DNA of 64,000 bases, from assembly GCA_902546615.1 (NCBI GenBank), contig CACCKE010000001.1:78409-142408 (forward strand), given 5' to 3'. Under the pieces are notes generated by a model that made no database searches, was not told where the DNA came from, and saw only the letters and a list, made by a program, of their open reading frames with translations. The position numbers and the translations under genes are program-made. Shown one piece after another: positions 16,341 to 24,681 of the stretch (positions are counted from its first letter, which is position 1; every line of letters begins with the position of its first letter). The DNA is from an uncultured Pelagibacteraceae bacterium. GTDB taxonomy: Bacteria > Pseudomonadota > Alphaproteobacteria > Pelagibacterales > AG-422-B15.

Positions 16341-16757
16341 TTAGAGCACTTGATCAAATTTTTTTGGCTTCCAATCCTTTGGGGCCAGTTCTAAATCTTC
16401 AAATTCAAAAGCGGGTGCGACCGTGCATCCAATTAAGCTATATGCTCCAGTAGATTTTAGGGCAAACCAAGTTCCTTTTTTGACAGTGTACATAAAATTA
16501 TTATTAGATCCTATCTCATCAATTTGGAATTCTACACCATCCTTTGATGTATATACGTTTAAGGGACTGCCTGAGTAAAAATGTAAAGTTTCAGTTTTTG
16601 TTATTCTGTGCCAGTGTGAGTTTTCATGTGCTTCAAGTAAAAAATATATATGAGTGACATCATCATTTCTAAAAATCTCAACATAGTGACCTCCCTCAGG
16701 ATGTGGAGTCATTTTGTGTTCTTTAATTAAATCTGTAACAATATTTTTATCACTCAC
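16341..16757 (-). CDS. DUF985 family cupin
   Basis: A 138-aa single-domain beta-barrel protein of the DUF985 branch of RmlC-like cupins. The family opening KEHKMTPHPEGGHYVEIFR is present, followed by IYFLLEAHENSHWHRITKTETLHFYSG and the closing GCTVAPAFEFEDLELA. The substrate is unknown. It is the last gene of the EVE-acs-cupin run, 6 bp after acs, so it is probably cotranscribed with acs. Confidence 0.9.
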   Translation of the reverse strand: MSDKNIVTDLIKEHKMTPHPEGGHYVEIFRNDDVTHIYFLLEAHENSHWHRITKTETLHFYSGSPLNVYTSKDGVEFQIDEIGSNNNFMYTVKKGTWFALKSTGAYSLIGCTVAPAFEFEDLELAPKDWKPKKFDQVL

Positions 16758-16763
16758 TAGAAG

Positions 16764-18704
16764 TTACTTGTTCATTCGATTTTCAACCAGATCATTGACC
16801 ACAGCTGGCTCTGCTAGTGTAGATGTATCTCCTAAATTACTGTAATCGTTTTCAGCAATCTTTCTTAAAATTCTTCTCATGATTTTACCAGATCGAGTTT
16901 TCGGAAGACCTGGCGCCCATTGTATTAAATCTGGTGAAGCGATTGGACCAATTTCTTTTCGAACCCATGCAACAAGCTCTTTATACAATTCATCTGATGT
17001 TTCCTCGCCCGCGTTAAGTGTAACGTAAGCATAAATTCCCTGACCTTTAATATCGTGTGGGTAACCAACAACCGCTGCTTCACTCACTTTAGGATGAGCA
17101 ACTAATGCGGACTCTACTTCTGCAGTTCCCATTCTGTGACCAGATACATTGATGACATCATCTACTCTTCCAGTGATCCAGTAATAGCCATCTTCATCTC
17201 TTCTACAGCCATCACCCGTAAAATATTTTCCATCGAATTGTGAAAAATATGTTTCAATAAATCTTTTGTGATCACCGTATACAGTTCTCATTTGTCCAGG
17301 CCAAGAGTCTGCTAGGCAAAGAGAGCCTTCACAAGCACCTTCAAGAATTTTTCCTTCTGCATCCAGAATTTCTGGTTTTACCCCAAAGAAAGGTTTTGTT
17401 GCTGATCCAGGTTTCTGAGCAATTGCTCCAGGAAGAGGTGTTATTAAAATACCTCCAGTTTCAGTTTGCCACCATGTATCAACAATTGGACATTTTTTGT
17501 CACCGACGACATTATAATACCACATCCATGCTTCAGGGTTTATGGGCTCACCGACGGTACCTAATAGTTTTAGAGATGATCTGCTTGTTTTTTTAACAGG
17601 ATCTTCACCTTCCCGCATTAACGCTCTAATCGCAGTTGGTGCGGTATAGAAAATATTAATCTTATGTTTATCGACCACTTCCCAAAATCTTGAGGCACTT
17701 GGATAGTTCGGAACACCCTCAAACATGACAGTGACGGCGCCATTCGCTAACGGGCCATAAACAATATAACTGTGTCCTGTAACCCAACCTACATCCGCTG
17801 TGCACCAATAAACATCACCATCTTTATAATCAAAGACATATTGATGTGTCATCGAGGCATAAACCATATAACCACCGGTTGTGTGCATGACCCCTTTCGG
17901 TTTTCCAGTTGATCCAGATGTATATAATATAAAGAGAGGATCTTCTGCTGACATTTCTTCAGGTGGACAATCATCAGATTCTTTTTCGGTCAGTTCGTGA
18001 TACCAAACATCTCTATCATCGACCCAACCAATATCTCCACCTGTTCTTTTAACAACAATACAATGACGAACTCCACCCGAGATCGAAATTGCTTCATCTG
18101 TATTTTTCTTCAATGGAATTGCTTTGCCCCCTCTTACGCCTTCATCCGCAGTGATCACAATATCTGATTTACAATCACTAATTCTTCCAGCTAACGAGTC
18201 TGGAGAGAAACCCCCAAATACAACTGAGTGAATTGCACCAATTCTTGTACACGCTAGCATTGCGTAAGCCGCTTCTGGTATCATTGGCATATAAATTGTT
18301 ACACGGTCACCTTTTTTAACTCCAAGAGATTTCATGCCATTAGCAAGTTTTGATACCTCACTGTGTAATTCTTTATAAGATATGTGTTTTGAATCTGCTG
18401 GATCATCGCCCTCCCAAATGATTGCGGTTTGATCTCCTTTATCTTTTAAATGTCTATCAATACAGTTGCTTGATGCGTTGAGTGTACCGTCGTAGTACCA
18501 CTTGATTGAGAAATTATCTTTATTGTAAGAAACATCTTTTACTTTTGTATACGGTTTAATCCAATCAATTCTTTTACCGTGTTCACTCCAGAATTCTTCA
18601 TTGTTATTGAGAGAATTTTCATACCATTCATTATATTTATCTGCATTAATCTGTGCCTCTGCAGACCATTCACTGCTCACTTCAAACTTTTCATTTTCAC
18701 TCAT
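16764..18704 (-). CDS. acs: Acetyl-coenzyme A synthetase
   Basis: Activates acetate with ATP and CoA to acetyl-CoA. The 646-aa size is exact for the family. Motifs include the N-terminal [16 protein letters not shown] and [13 protein letters not shown]. The adenylation P-loop is [21 protein letters not shown]. Further motifs are [39 protein letters not shown], and the acetylatable Lys in [12 protein letters not shown]. It lies 12 bp after the EVE gene. It would let the cell use free acetate, a common marine substrate. Confidence 0.98.
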   Translation of the reverse strand: MSENEKFEVSSEWSAEAQINADKYNEWYENSLNNNEEFWSEHGKRIDWIKPYTKVKDVSYNKDNFSIKWYYDGTLNASSNCIDRHLKDKGDQTAIIWEGDDPADSKHISYKELHSEVSKLANGMKSLGVKKGDRVTIYMPMIPEAAYAMLACTRIGAIHSVVFGGFSPDSLAGRISDCKSDIVITADEGVRGGKAIPLKKNTDEAISISGGVRHCIVVKRTGGDIGWVDDRDVWYHELTEKESDDCPPEEMSAEDPLFILYTSGSTGKPKGVMHTTGGYMVYASMTHQYVFDYKDGDVYWCTADVGWVTGHSYIVYGPLANGAVTVMFEGVPNYPSASRFWEVVDKHKINIFYTAPTAIRALMREGEDPVKKTSRSSLKLLGTVGEPINPEAWMWYYNVVGDKKCPIVDTWWQTETGGILITPLPGAIAQKPGSATKPFFGVKPEILDAEGKILEGACEGSLCLADSWPGQMRTVYGDHKRFIETYFSQFDGKYFTGDGCRRDEDGYYWITGRVDDVINVSGHRMGTAEVESALVAHPKVSEAAVVGYPHDIKGQGIYAYVTLNAGEETSDELYKELVAWVRKEIGPIASPDLIQWAPGLPKTRSGKIMRRILRKIAENDYSNLGDTSTLAEPAVVNDLVENRMNK

Positions 18705-18716
18705 AAGGAAATTATT

Positions 18717-19133
18717 TTATTTGATACCGCCGAGATTGCAAATAATTGTCCACGACTTTTTATCAATTGGCATAACCGAGAGGCGCGACTGTTTAACCAA
18801 GGCTAAGTGATTGAGTTTTGGATGCTCTTTTATTTGAGATAAGTTTACTTTGTTTTTAAGGGCCTTTACAGCTGCGACGGATACCATGCCAAAACGCTTT
18901 GATTTGTCTGTAGGATCAGGATGATATTTCTTAACGACTTTTACTATACCAACAATATCCCTTTCTTTGACCGAGTGATAAAAAAAACAAAGATCTCCTT
19001 TCTCCATTTTTTTCATATTATTGGATGCTTGGTAGTTTCTGACGCCATCCCAGCCCTCACCTTTACTGTCGGCTTTCACCTGTTGTTCCCACGACCATGT
19101 TTCAGGTTCAGATTTCATTAACCAGTAGTTCAT
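18717..19133 (-). CDS. EVE domain protein
   Basis: A 138-aa EVE (PUA-like fold) protein. It opens with MNYWLMKSEPETWSW, then WDGVRNYQASNNMKKMEKGDLCFFYHS and later MSVIPI-like LSVMPIDKKSW, the standard bacterial EVE pattern. EVE folds are proposed to bind modified bases in DNA or RNA, but the function of this housekeeping type is unproven. In related genomes it follows gpsA. Here the RM island separates them, and the first seven codons lie within the 21-bp duplication that bounds the island. The gene itself is intact. Confidence 0.92.
   Translation of the reverse strand: MNYWLMKSEPETWSWEQQVKADSKGEGWDGVRNYQASNNMKKMEKGDLCFFYHSVKERDIVGIVKVVKKYHPDPTDKSKRFGMVSVAAVKALKNKVNLSQIKEHPKLNHLALVKQSRLSVMPIDKKSWTIICNLGGIK
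19113..19133. repeat. Outer 21-bp direct repeat, copy at EVE 5' end
   Basis: T followed by TTCATTAACCAGTAGTTCAT. Its last three bases are the complement of the EVE start codon, so it encodes MNYWLMK on the minus strand. Identical to 22546-22566; matching stops on both sides. Confidence 0.93.
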
Positions 19134-19205
19134 CTAATTGTTTCTCCAATGTTTACGCCATTTTTGAATCATTGGACTTTCATTTTCCTTGGTTTTTTTA
19201 AAACA

Positions 19206-19230
19206 CGTACAACACAAAGTACTACACATT
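19206..19230. repeat. Inner 25-bp repeat, EVE side
   Basis: Two tandem 12-bp-spaced units, CGTACAACACA and AGTACTACACA. The block matches 22421-22445 at 23 of 25 positions in the same orientation. Its position inside the island end suggests a recombinase arm or core-type site (inference). Confidence 0.75.
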
Positions 19231-19232
19231 TA

Positions 19233-20630
19233 TTAATTATAAAAATCTTTAAAATTTATTTCCTCATCAATATATTTAATTATTTTTTCAGTTAAAGTTT
19301 TCTTTTTGGATAATAAATCAAAACTCTGTTTAACTTTTTTAGAAATAAAATCATGAAACTTTTTATCAGACAGAGGAATCTCAAACTGTTTAATTCTATT
19401 CGCAAGGGTTGGAATAGTCGATTGAATTACAGTATTTTTTTTAAATTGTACTTCGCCTATAAATTCAGAAAGTAAACAACCAAAAATATAAAATTGTGAA
19501 ATATCTGATTTATTTTTAATTTTTAAAGAACGTATGTGACTTTGAAAAACATAATCAGTATTCGTGAGAATAGATGGAATTCCAACTTTTCCATCATTAT
19601 TGATAATAAGATCATATTTATCGAATTTATTATTCTGTAATTTTTTAAAATTTTTATCACAGAAAAAATCAGGAATTAAATCAACTTGATTATTATATAT
19701 GTCAGATGTTCTGATAAATGGTAAACTATCATCAGATTTTTCTGTATAAATTTCATAATTAATACTTCCAATCTCATCACCTTTTATTGGATCGATGTAA
19801 TTATCTAATTTTACAATCTTATATTTTTTTTTAATATGAGCCTTAATTTTATCCCAAGTGGGATCAAAAAAAGTAGCATTCCATATATTTGAATCTTTCA
19901 TATTATTAATTTCGGCAGAAAAAATATTAATTTTCTCGAATAGTTTGTCATCTAATTTAAAATAATCTCTAAAATTTTTCTTAGTTGCATCAATTGAATT
20001 TAAAAATTTTTTTTCAATTTTTATTATTTCTAAAAGAATATCAGCAAGAATTTTTTGTTTGTTCATCTTCAATAATGGTATTTTAAATTTTTTTAATTTA
20101 TTCAATGAAACCAAACCTTGATTATTTCCTCCACTACTAGAGTATGTTTGGATTTTTGAAAAAAAGGACATAAAGAAGCAAGTTAAATACTCTGGCAAGA
20201 TTTTTGATGAATTCGTTTTTATATATGCAATATTTCTTGGAAGAGAGGTTGTATATTTGACATAATCTTTAAAAATTGCTGTTAAACCAACGGTTCCAAC
20301 TACAGATAAAAGTACAGTATCATTATCAAGAATTTTATTTTTAAATTTGTCGCTGTCCAATTTAGATAAAAATATATTATCTCTTACATCTATAATTCCA
20401 TTTTTTAAATTATGTACATATAGGTACTTTATTTCACCATCTGTTATGGGTTTAACACCAGTATGAATTCCATCACTAACCAGTGGAAAATATTCAGTAT
20501 TTCCAAGGTTTATAAATTTTATATTTGATTTATTTAAAAATTTATCTCTTGCTTTAAGAAAATGAAAATATCTAGGATTAAATCTTTTTTCCTGAATTAT
20601 CGAATTCAAATCAATCTCGAAGTGATTCAT
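19233..20630 (-). CDS. Specificity (S) subunit of a type I/BcgI-like restriction-modification system
   Basis: A 465-aa DNA-recognition subunit with two target-recognition halves, each followed by a helical conserved region. The first half ends in SSSGGNNQGLVSLNKLKKFKIPLLKMNKQKILADIL, a classic S-subunit pattern of a target-recognition domain followed by a dimerising coiled helix. The second half repeats it as VIQSTIPTLANRIKQFEIPL and a final Lys-rich helix. The start overlaps the upstream methylase gene by 4 bp (ATGA), so both are made together. It is very AT- and Lys/Asn/Ile-rich. The recognition sequence cannot be predicted by eye. Confidence 0.9.
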   Translation of the reverse strand: MNHFEIDLNSIIQEKRFNPRYFHFLKARDKFLNKSNIKFINLGNTEYFPLVSDGIHTGVKPITDGEIKYLYVHNLKNGIIDVRDNIFLSKLDSDKFKNKILDNDTVLLSVVGTVGLTAIFKDYVKYTTSLPRNIAYIKTNSSKILPEYLTCFFMSFFSKIQTYSSSGGNNQGLVSLNKLKKFKIPLLKMNKQKILADILLEIIKIEKKFLNSIDATKKNFRDYFKLDDKLFEKINIFSAEINNMKDSNIWNATFFDPTWDKIKAHIKKKYKIVKLDNYIDPIKGDEIGSINYEIYTEKSDDSLPFIRTSDIYNNQVDLIPDFFCDKNFKKLQNNKFDKYDLIINNDGKVGIPSILTNTDYVFQSHIRSLKIKNKSDISQFYIFGCLLSEFIGEVQFKKNTVIQSTIPTLANRIKQFEIPLSDKKFHDFISKKVKQSFDLLSKKKTLTEKIIKYIDEEINFKDFYN

Positions 20631-22375
20631 TGCTTACTCCATTGTAAAAACTTCTTTGTAATTATTGGTAAATCATCTTCATCAATTAGATCACCCCTTC
20701 TATTGTGACCACAAAATTTTGCAATAGACATGAAAACTTTATAATTTTTTTTTGGATTACTTGTTTTTTTAAAAATAAGAACACTTGTTTTGGTTGTTGT
20801 ATGTGGAGCAAATGCTTCTATAGGAATATCAATTATTGCTAGAAGTTGGCCATGCCTAATTAAATAATCTCTTATATAAGACATTTTATCGTTACCAAAA
20901 ATTCCGTCTGGCAAGACTATACCAAGTCTTCCACCTTCCTTAAGCAATTCAAAACATCTTTCAATAAACAATATTTGTGGAACCTCATCTTTTTTTAATG
21001 AACCTCTAACAAATTTTCCAGCTTTATCTTTTTTTCTCATATATCCAAATTCATACTGTGATAGTATTTCTTTATTGGAGATTTTCATTTTAGAACCAAA
21101 GGGTGGATTAGTAATAATTATATCAAATTTTTCAGGCTGAACTTCGATTTTTGTTTTTGATTGCCATTCGCTAAATTTAACTAAAGAGTTTTCACAAAAC
21201 ACTCCAGATCTCCCATCTCCCAAGAGTGCCATATATGCTTTTGCAACCTTACTTAAAAAATTATCTTTATCTATTCCTCTGATATTTCTAATAGCAATTT
21301 TTTGTTTCTCAGCCTCAATTTGTGACTCTGGCCATTTTAACATTGATCCATTTTTTTCTATTTTATTCCATTGGTATTTTAGGGTTTCTACAAGAAAACC
21401 ACCACTACCACATGCTGGGTCTAAAACTAATTCATCTTCATTTGGATTTATCATTTCTACAATCATTCTAATCACATTTCTTGGTGTAAAAAATTGCCCT
21501 TGCCCCCCTTTTAATGAAGGTCCAATAAATACTTCAAAAGCATCAGCAATTGCATCTCTAGAAGAATCTGAAAGACTAAATCTTTGTATTTCTCCTACCA
21601 CAAACGCTAAAGAAATTTTATCCAGAGTTATTTTGTCGTTTTTATCTATTACATCATCAAATTTTTTTACAACCTCTTCAAAAATCTTCAAAATTCTATC
21701 TTTCACTACTTTTGGATCTTCATCAGTTCCCAATCTAAACTTTGGTGCATCCTCAGGTTTAGTAAATCTTTCATCATATATTTTACAAAAAATTAAATTA
21801 ATCATTTGTTGAGCAAGAACTTCATCTCTTGTTGCTCCAACTACATTAGGTGCTAAAAAATTTCTAATTGTTTTAAATAGTGTTTTTAGATTTCTTGCTG
21901 GCTTTAGATCTTTTCTTTTAAAATTACCTATATCTTCTAGTCGTTCACCATACTTAGGAAAAGCAGGTAATTCATTGTAGAAAACCTTACCTTTTGAATA
22001 AGTTTTGTGTAATATAAATTTTTCTTCACCATTAAACCAAATTCCAATACTCGCATCTGAAAATTTTAAATAATCTTTAAGTTGTTTTATGCCAGATTTT
22101 TTATCAGGTTGTTTGCATTCAACTACTATTTCTAAATCTTCGTCCTTTTTTTTTGAATTTTTAAATATAGCAATATCAACAGGGTAACTTGATTTTTCTG
22201 CTGATGGTCTTTCCCTTACCCTATATTGCGGTCTAGTTTGTATATTTGCTATAGGATAATCGTAATCTTCCACTAAAATTTTTGAAAATGGTTGGGTCGC
22301 CTCTCTTTCCTCTGGAGTATTTTTTACTTCAACACCACTGATAAAATCGATAATTATTTTATCATTTTTTGCCAT
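20627..22375 (-). CDS. Nuclease-methyltransferase fusion (RM) subunit, BcgI/type IIG-like
   Basis: A 582-aa fusion. Residues 1-130 resemble the HsdR N-terminal nuclease: PVDIAIF with Asp67 and VVECK with Glu86 and Lys88 form a PD-(D/E)xK site. From about 150 onward it is an N6-adenine methylase of the HsdM type: GQGQFFTPRNVIRMIV, the SAM motif VLDPACGSGGFLVETL near 318, and the catalytic ITNPPFG near 423. No HsdR helicase gene is present. With the S subunit it could both cut and methylate, as in BcgI-like type II systems. It might instead have lost or modified cleavage. Confidence 0.88.
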   Translation of the reverse strand: MAKNDKIIIDFISGVEVKNTPEEREATQPFSKILVEDYDYPIANIQTRPQYRVRERPSAEKSSYPVDIAIFKNSKKKDEDLEIVVECKQPDKKSGIKQLKDYLKFSDASIGIWFNGEEKFILHKTYSKGKVFYNELPAFPKYGERLEDIGNFKRKDLKPARNLKTLFKTIRNFLAPNVVGATRDEVLAQQMINLIFCKIYDERFTKPEDAPKFRLGTDEDPKVVKDRILKIFEEVVKKFDDVIDKNDKITLDKISLAFVVGEIQRFSLSDSSRDAIADAFEVFIGPSLKGGQGQFFTPRNVIRMIVEMINPNEDELVLDPACGSGGFLVETLKYQWNKIEKNGSMLKWPESQIEAEKQKIAIRNIRGIDKDNFLSKVAKAYMALLGDGRSGVFCENSLVKFSEWQSKTKIEVQPEKFDIIITNPPFGSKMKISNKEILSQYEFGYMRKKDKAGKFVRGSLKKDEVPQILFIERCFELLKEGGRLGIVLPDGIFGNDKMSYIRDYLIRHGQLLAIIDIPIEAFAPHTTTKTSVLIFKKTSNPKKNYKVFMSIAKFCGHNRRGDLIDEDDLPIITKKFLQWSKQ

Positions 22376-22420
22376 ATATTTAATTCTAACAAATCAAATT
22401 AAATTTATCTAAGAAAAAGT

Positions 22421-22445
22421 CGTACTACACAACGTACTACACATT
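22421..22445. repeat. Inner 25-bp repeat, gpsA side
   Basis: Two perfect tandem units of CGTACTACACA, 12 bp apart. It matches 19206-19230 with two differences. It lies in the 170-bp non-coding stretch between the RM gene start and the outer repeat, in which I see no gene. Confidence 0.75.
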
Positions 22446-22521
22446 CGCTGATTTTAAATAGCTTTAATCGACATTTTTAATTGTAAAGATAAGGTAAAGG
22501 TTAGTGGGAGTCGGTAGAGTC

Positions 22522-22566
22522 TTAACGATGTATCACAAGTGTTGGTTTCATTAACCAGTAGTTCAT
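22522..22566 (-). pseudogene. 14-codon remnant of the EVE gene start
   Basis: Reading the minus strand from an ATG one base after the gpsA stop gives MNYWLMK, identical to the EVE N-terminus. It then leaves homology as PTLVIHR and reaches a TAA at 22522-22524. This is the displaced original 5' end of the EVE gene, orphaned by the island. It is not expected to make a functional product. Confidence 0.8.
22546..22566. repeat. Outer 21-bp direct repeat, gpsA side
   Basis: Identical to 19113-19133. In this copy the left flank adds a small inverted repeat, TGGTT-TCATT-AACCA, across its first bases. It ends one base from the gpsA stop codon. Confidence 0.93.
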
Positions 22567-22567
22567 G

Positions 22568-23566
22568 TTATTCCTTTGTGATTGGTCTATTTAAAAGTTC
22601 TTGAATTGTAACATCAATATTTTTCTTTCGATATAAAACTTTGTAAATAGCGTCATTGATTGGCAAATCCAATTTTTTTTCAACAGATAGTTTTTTTAAT
22701 GCTCTAACAGTGAATACTCCCTCAGCGATTGAAAACTTTTTTTCAATGATTTGATTAAGTGTTTTGCCTTTTGCAAGATCAATTCCTAACGAAAAATTTC
22801 TAGACTCTTTTGAAGAACATGTAAGAAATAAATCCCCCATACCAGACAGTCCAGCGAGCGTACTTTTTTTTGCGTTCATGGATTGGGCTACAATTTTTAT
22901 TTCTGCAAAACTTCTCGATATAATTGAAGCAACTGCGTTTTCGCCGTATTTTTTTCCAAACACAATACCACTGGCAATTGCATAAATATTTTTTAGAGCA
23001 CCCGCTATTTGTGAACCAATAATGTCATCAGATAAGTAAGGCCTTAATGTTGGAGACTTAATAAGTTGTGCAATTTTATTTCCAACACTTCCACTTTTTG
23101 AAGCAACGACAGTAGCAGCTGGTAGACCTTTTGCAATCTCAGCGGCAAAATTTGGTCCTGAAATGACAGCAATCTTATTTTTTGGAAAAATAGAGGTTAC
23201 TATCTCACTTGGTAAATTCAGACTATTCATTTCTATTCCCTTAGAGCAGCAAACAAATATTGTACCAGTTTGAATATCTTTTTTTAACTTTAATAAATTT
23301 GTTGATAAATATTGAACAGGTGAAACTAAAAATAAAATTTCACATTTGGCCACATCGAGAATTGATGTAGTGCATTTTATTTTTTTACTTAATTTAATTT
23401 TTGGCAAATATCTTTTGTTTTCAGATATATTATTAATATTATCACAAACACTTTTTTCTTTTGCCCATAAAATAACTTTTTCTTTTTTCGATATTATATT
23501 TGCTAATGCAGTCCCCCATGCGCCTGCACCAATCACACCAACATCATATTTAATATTATCCTTCAA
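22568..23566 (-). CDS. gpsA: NAD(P)-dependent glycerol-3-phosphate dehydrogenase
   Basis: Reduces dihydroxyacetone phosphate to sn-glycerol-3-phosphate for phospholipid synthesis. The 332-aa protein shows the Rossmann motif GVIGAGAWGTALA at its start, then VSPVQYLS, CSKGIE, the GPNFAAEIAKGLP substrate region, the catalytic-lysine segment GALKNIYAIASGI, and GLSGMGDLFLTCSS. It starts within the last 11 bases of tsaD. The EVE gene would have followed it by one base before the RM island intervened. Confidence 0.97.
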   Translation of the reverse strand: MKDNIKYDVGVIGAGAWGTALANIISKKEKVILWAKEKSVCDNINNISENKRYLPKIKLSKKIKCTTSILDVAKCEILFLVSPVQYLSTNLLKLKKDIQTGTIFVCCSKGIEMNSLNLPSEIVTSIFPKNKIAVISGPNFAAEIAKGLPAATVVASKSGSVGNKIAQLIKSPTLRPYLSDDIIGSQIAGALKNIYAIASGIVFGKKYGENAVASIISRSFAEIKIVAQSMNAKKSTLAGLSGMGDLFLTCSSKESRNFSLGIDLAKGKTLNQIIEKKFSIAEGVFTVRALKKLSVEKKLDLPINDAIYKVLYRKKNIDVTIQELLNRPITKE

Positions 23567-24638
23567 CGGCTCTCTTACCCTTCATAAAAATAGCGTTCTT
23601 ATCAAGAGGCCATCTTGGCCGGGGCTTAAAATTTAATTTATTAAATTTGTTTCTTTCAAATCTTTCAATTCCTGCTAATGCAATCATTGCACCGTTATCA
23701 GTACAATACTTGATCGACGGAAATAAAAATTCGCAATTTTCTATAGTTTCAAGTTGTTTCAGTGAATTACGAATACTTTTATTCGCAGCAACGCCTCCAG
23801 CGACAACAATTTTTAAATTTTTTTTAGATTTTACGATTCGTTTATATTCATTTATTGCATTTTGAGTTTTGATGAAAATAATTTTGTTTATAGTCGCTTG
23901 AAATGATGCTGACATGTCTTTTTTAAATCTTTCTGTACACCTATTTTTAGCAACAATATTTGCCACTGCAGACTTTAAGCCTGCAAATGAAAAATGTGCA
24001 TTTTTTTCGTGAATTAATGGCATAGGAAGTTCAAATTTGTTTTCATTACCTAAAGCAGCATATTTTTCAATTTCGGGGCCACCTGGATAACCTAATTTAA
24101 GAAGACGAGCAGTTTTATCAAACGCTTCACCCAATGCGTCATCGATTGTGGTACCAATTCGTTTATAACTGTTAAAGTTTTTAATAATTGTAAATTCTGT
24201 ATGACCCCCTGAAACTAATAATAACAGATAAGGATAATCTGTTTCTCTCTCAAGTTTTATTGAAAGAGCATGTCCCTCCAGATGATTAACAGCAATAAAA
24301 GGCTTATTTAAATAATGAGCTAGTGTTTTCCCAGCAACCACACCTACAAGCAGTCCTCCAAGCAATCCAGGTCCAGCAGTAGCAGATATTGCATTTATTT
24401 TCTTAAAAGTCATATTTGCCTCGGATAAAGCTTTGATTATCAATTTATCAATTATGTCAGAATGCGCACGTGCCGCCAATTCTGGAACAACACCCCCATA
24501 TAATTTATGAATATCTATTTGAGACTTTACTACATTTGATAGAACTTTTAGTTTGTTATGAGATTTTTCAACAATAGAAACTGATGTTTCATCGCAACTC
24601 GATTCAATTCCTAATACGCGTATTATTTTTTTTGTCAT
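23556..24638 (-). CDS. tsaD: tRNA N6-adenosine threonylcarbamoyltransferase
   Basis: Transfers threonylcarbamoyl to A37 of ANN-decoding tRNAs, with TsaB and TsaE. The 360-aa ASKHA-fold protein has GIESSCDETSVSIV at the start, the metal-binding histidines in NHLEGHALS, LLLVSGGHTEF, GDDALGEAFDK-like TIDDALGEAFDKTARLL, FSFAGLKSAV, and VVAGGVAANKSIR. The C-terminus is extended by a basic PRWPLDKNAIFMKGKRAVEG typical of Alphaproteobacteria. It is divergent from hemC across 43 bp and heads the tsaD-gpsA operon. Confidence 0.97.
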   Translation of the reverse strand: MTKKIIRVLGIESSCDETSVSIVEKSHNKLKVLSNVVKSQIDIHKLYGGVVPELAARAHSDIIDKLIIKALSEANMTFKKINAISATAGPGLLGGLLVGVVAGKTLAHYLNKPFIAVNHLEGHALSIKLERETDYPYLLLLVSGGHTEFTIIKNFNSYKRIGTTIDDALGEAFDKTARLLKLGYPGGPEIEKYAALGNENKFELPMPLIHEKNAHFSFAGLKSAVANIVAKNRCTERFKKDMSASFQATINKIIFIKTQNAINEYKRIVKSKKNLKIVVAGGVAANKSIRNSLKQLETIENCEFLFPSIKYCTDNGAMIALAGIERFERNKFNKLNFKPRPRWPLDKNAIFMKGKRAVEG

Positions 24639-24681
24639 ATTAATGATAATGTATCATATATACTTCTAAGAATAATTATTT

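Larger units (their letters stand above)
19113..22566. mobile_element. Restriction-modification genomic island inserted at the EVE start
   Basis: About 3.4 kb bounded by perfect 21-bp direct repeats (19113-19133 and 22546-22566) and holding only an RM fusion gene and its specificity gene. The repeats are the 5' end of the EVE gene. The second copy lies one base after the gpsA stop, where an uninterrupted EVE gene would begin. A matching 25-bp inner repeat sits near each end. No integrase or transposase is present, so the mechanism is open: a defective integrative element, or capture with target duplication. Confidence 0.8.

Noticed and set aside
19134-22545. Prophage or transposon carrying the RM genes
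   Set aside because: No integrase, transposase, phage structural gene or terminal inverted repeat is present. Only the direct repeats support mobility.
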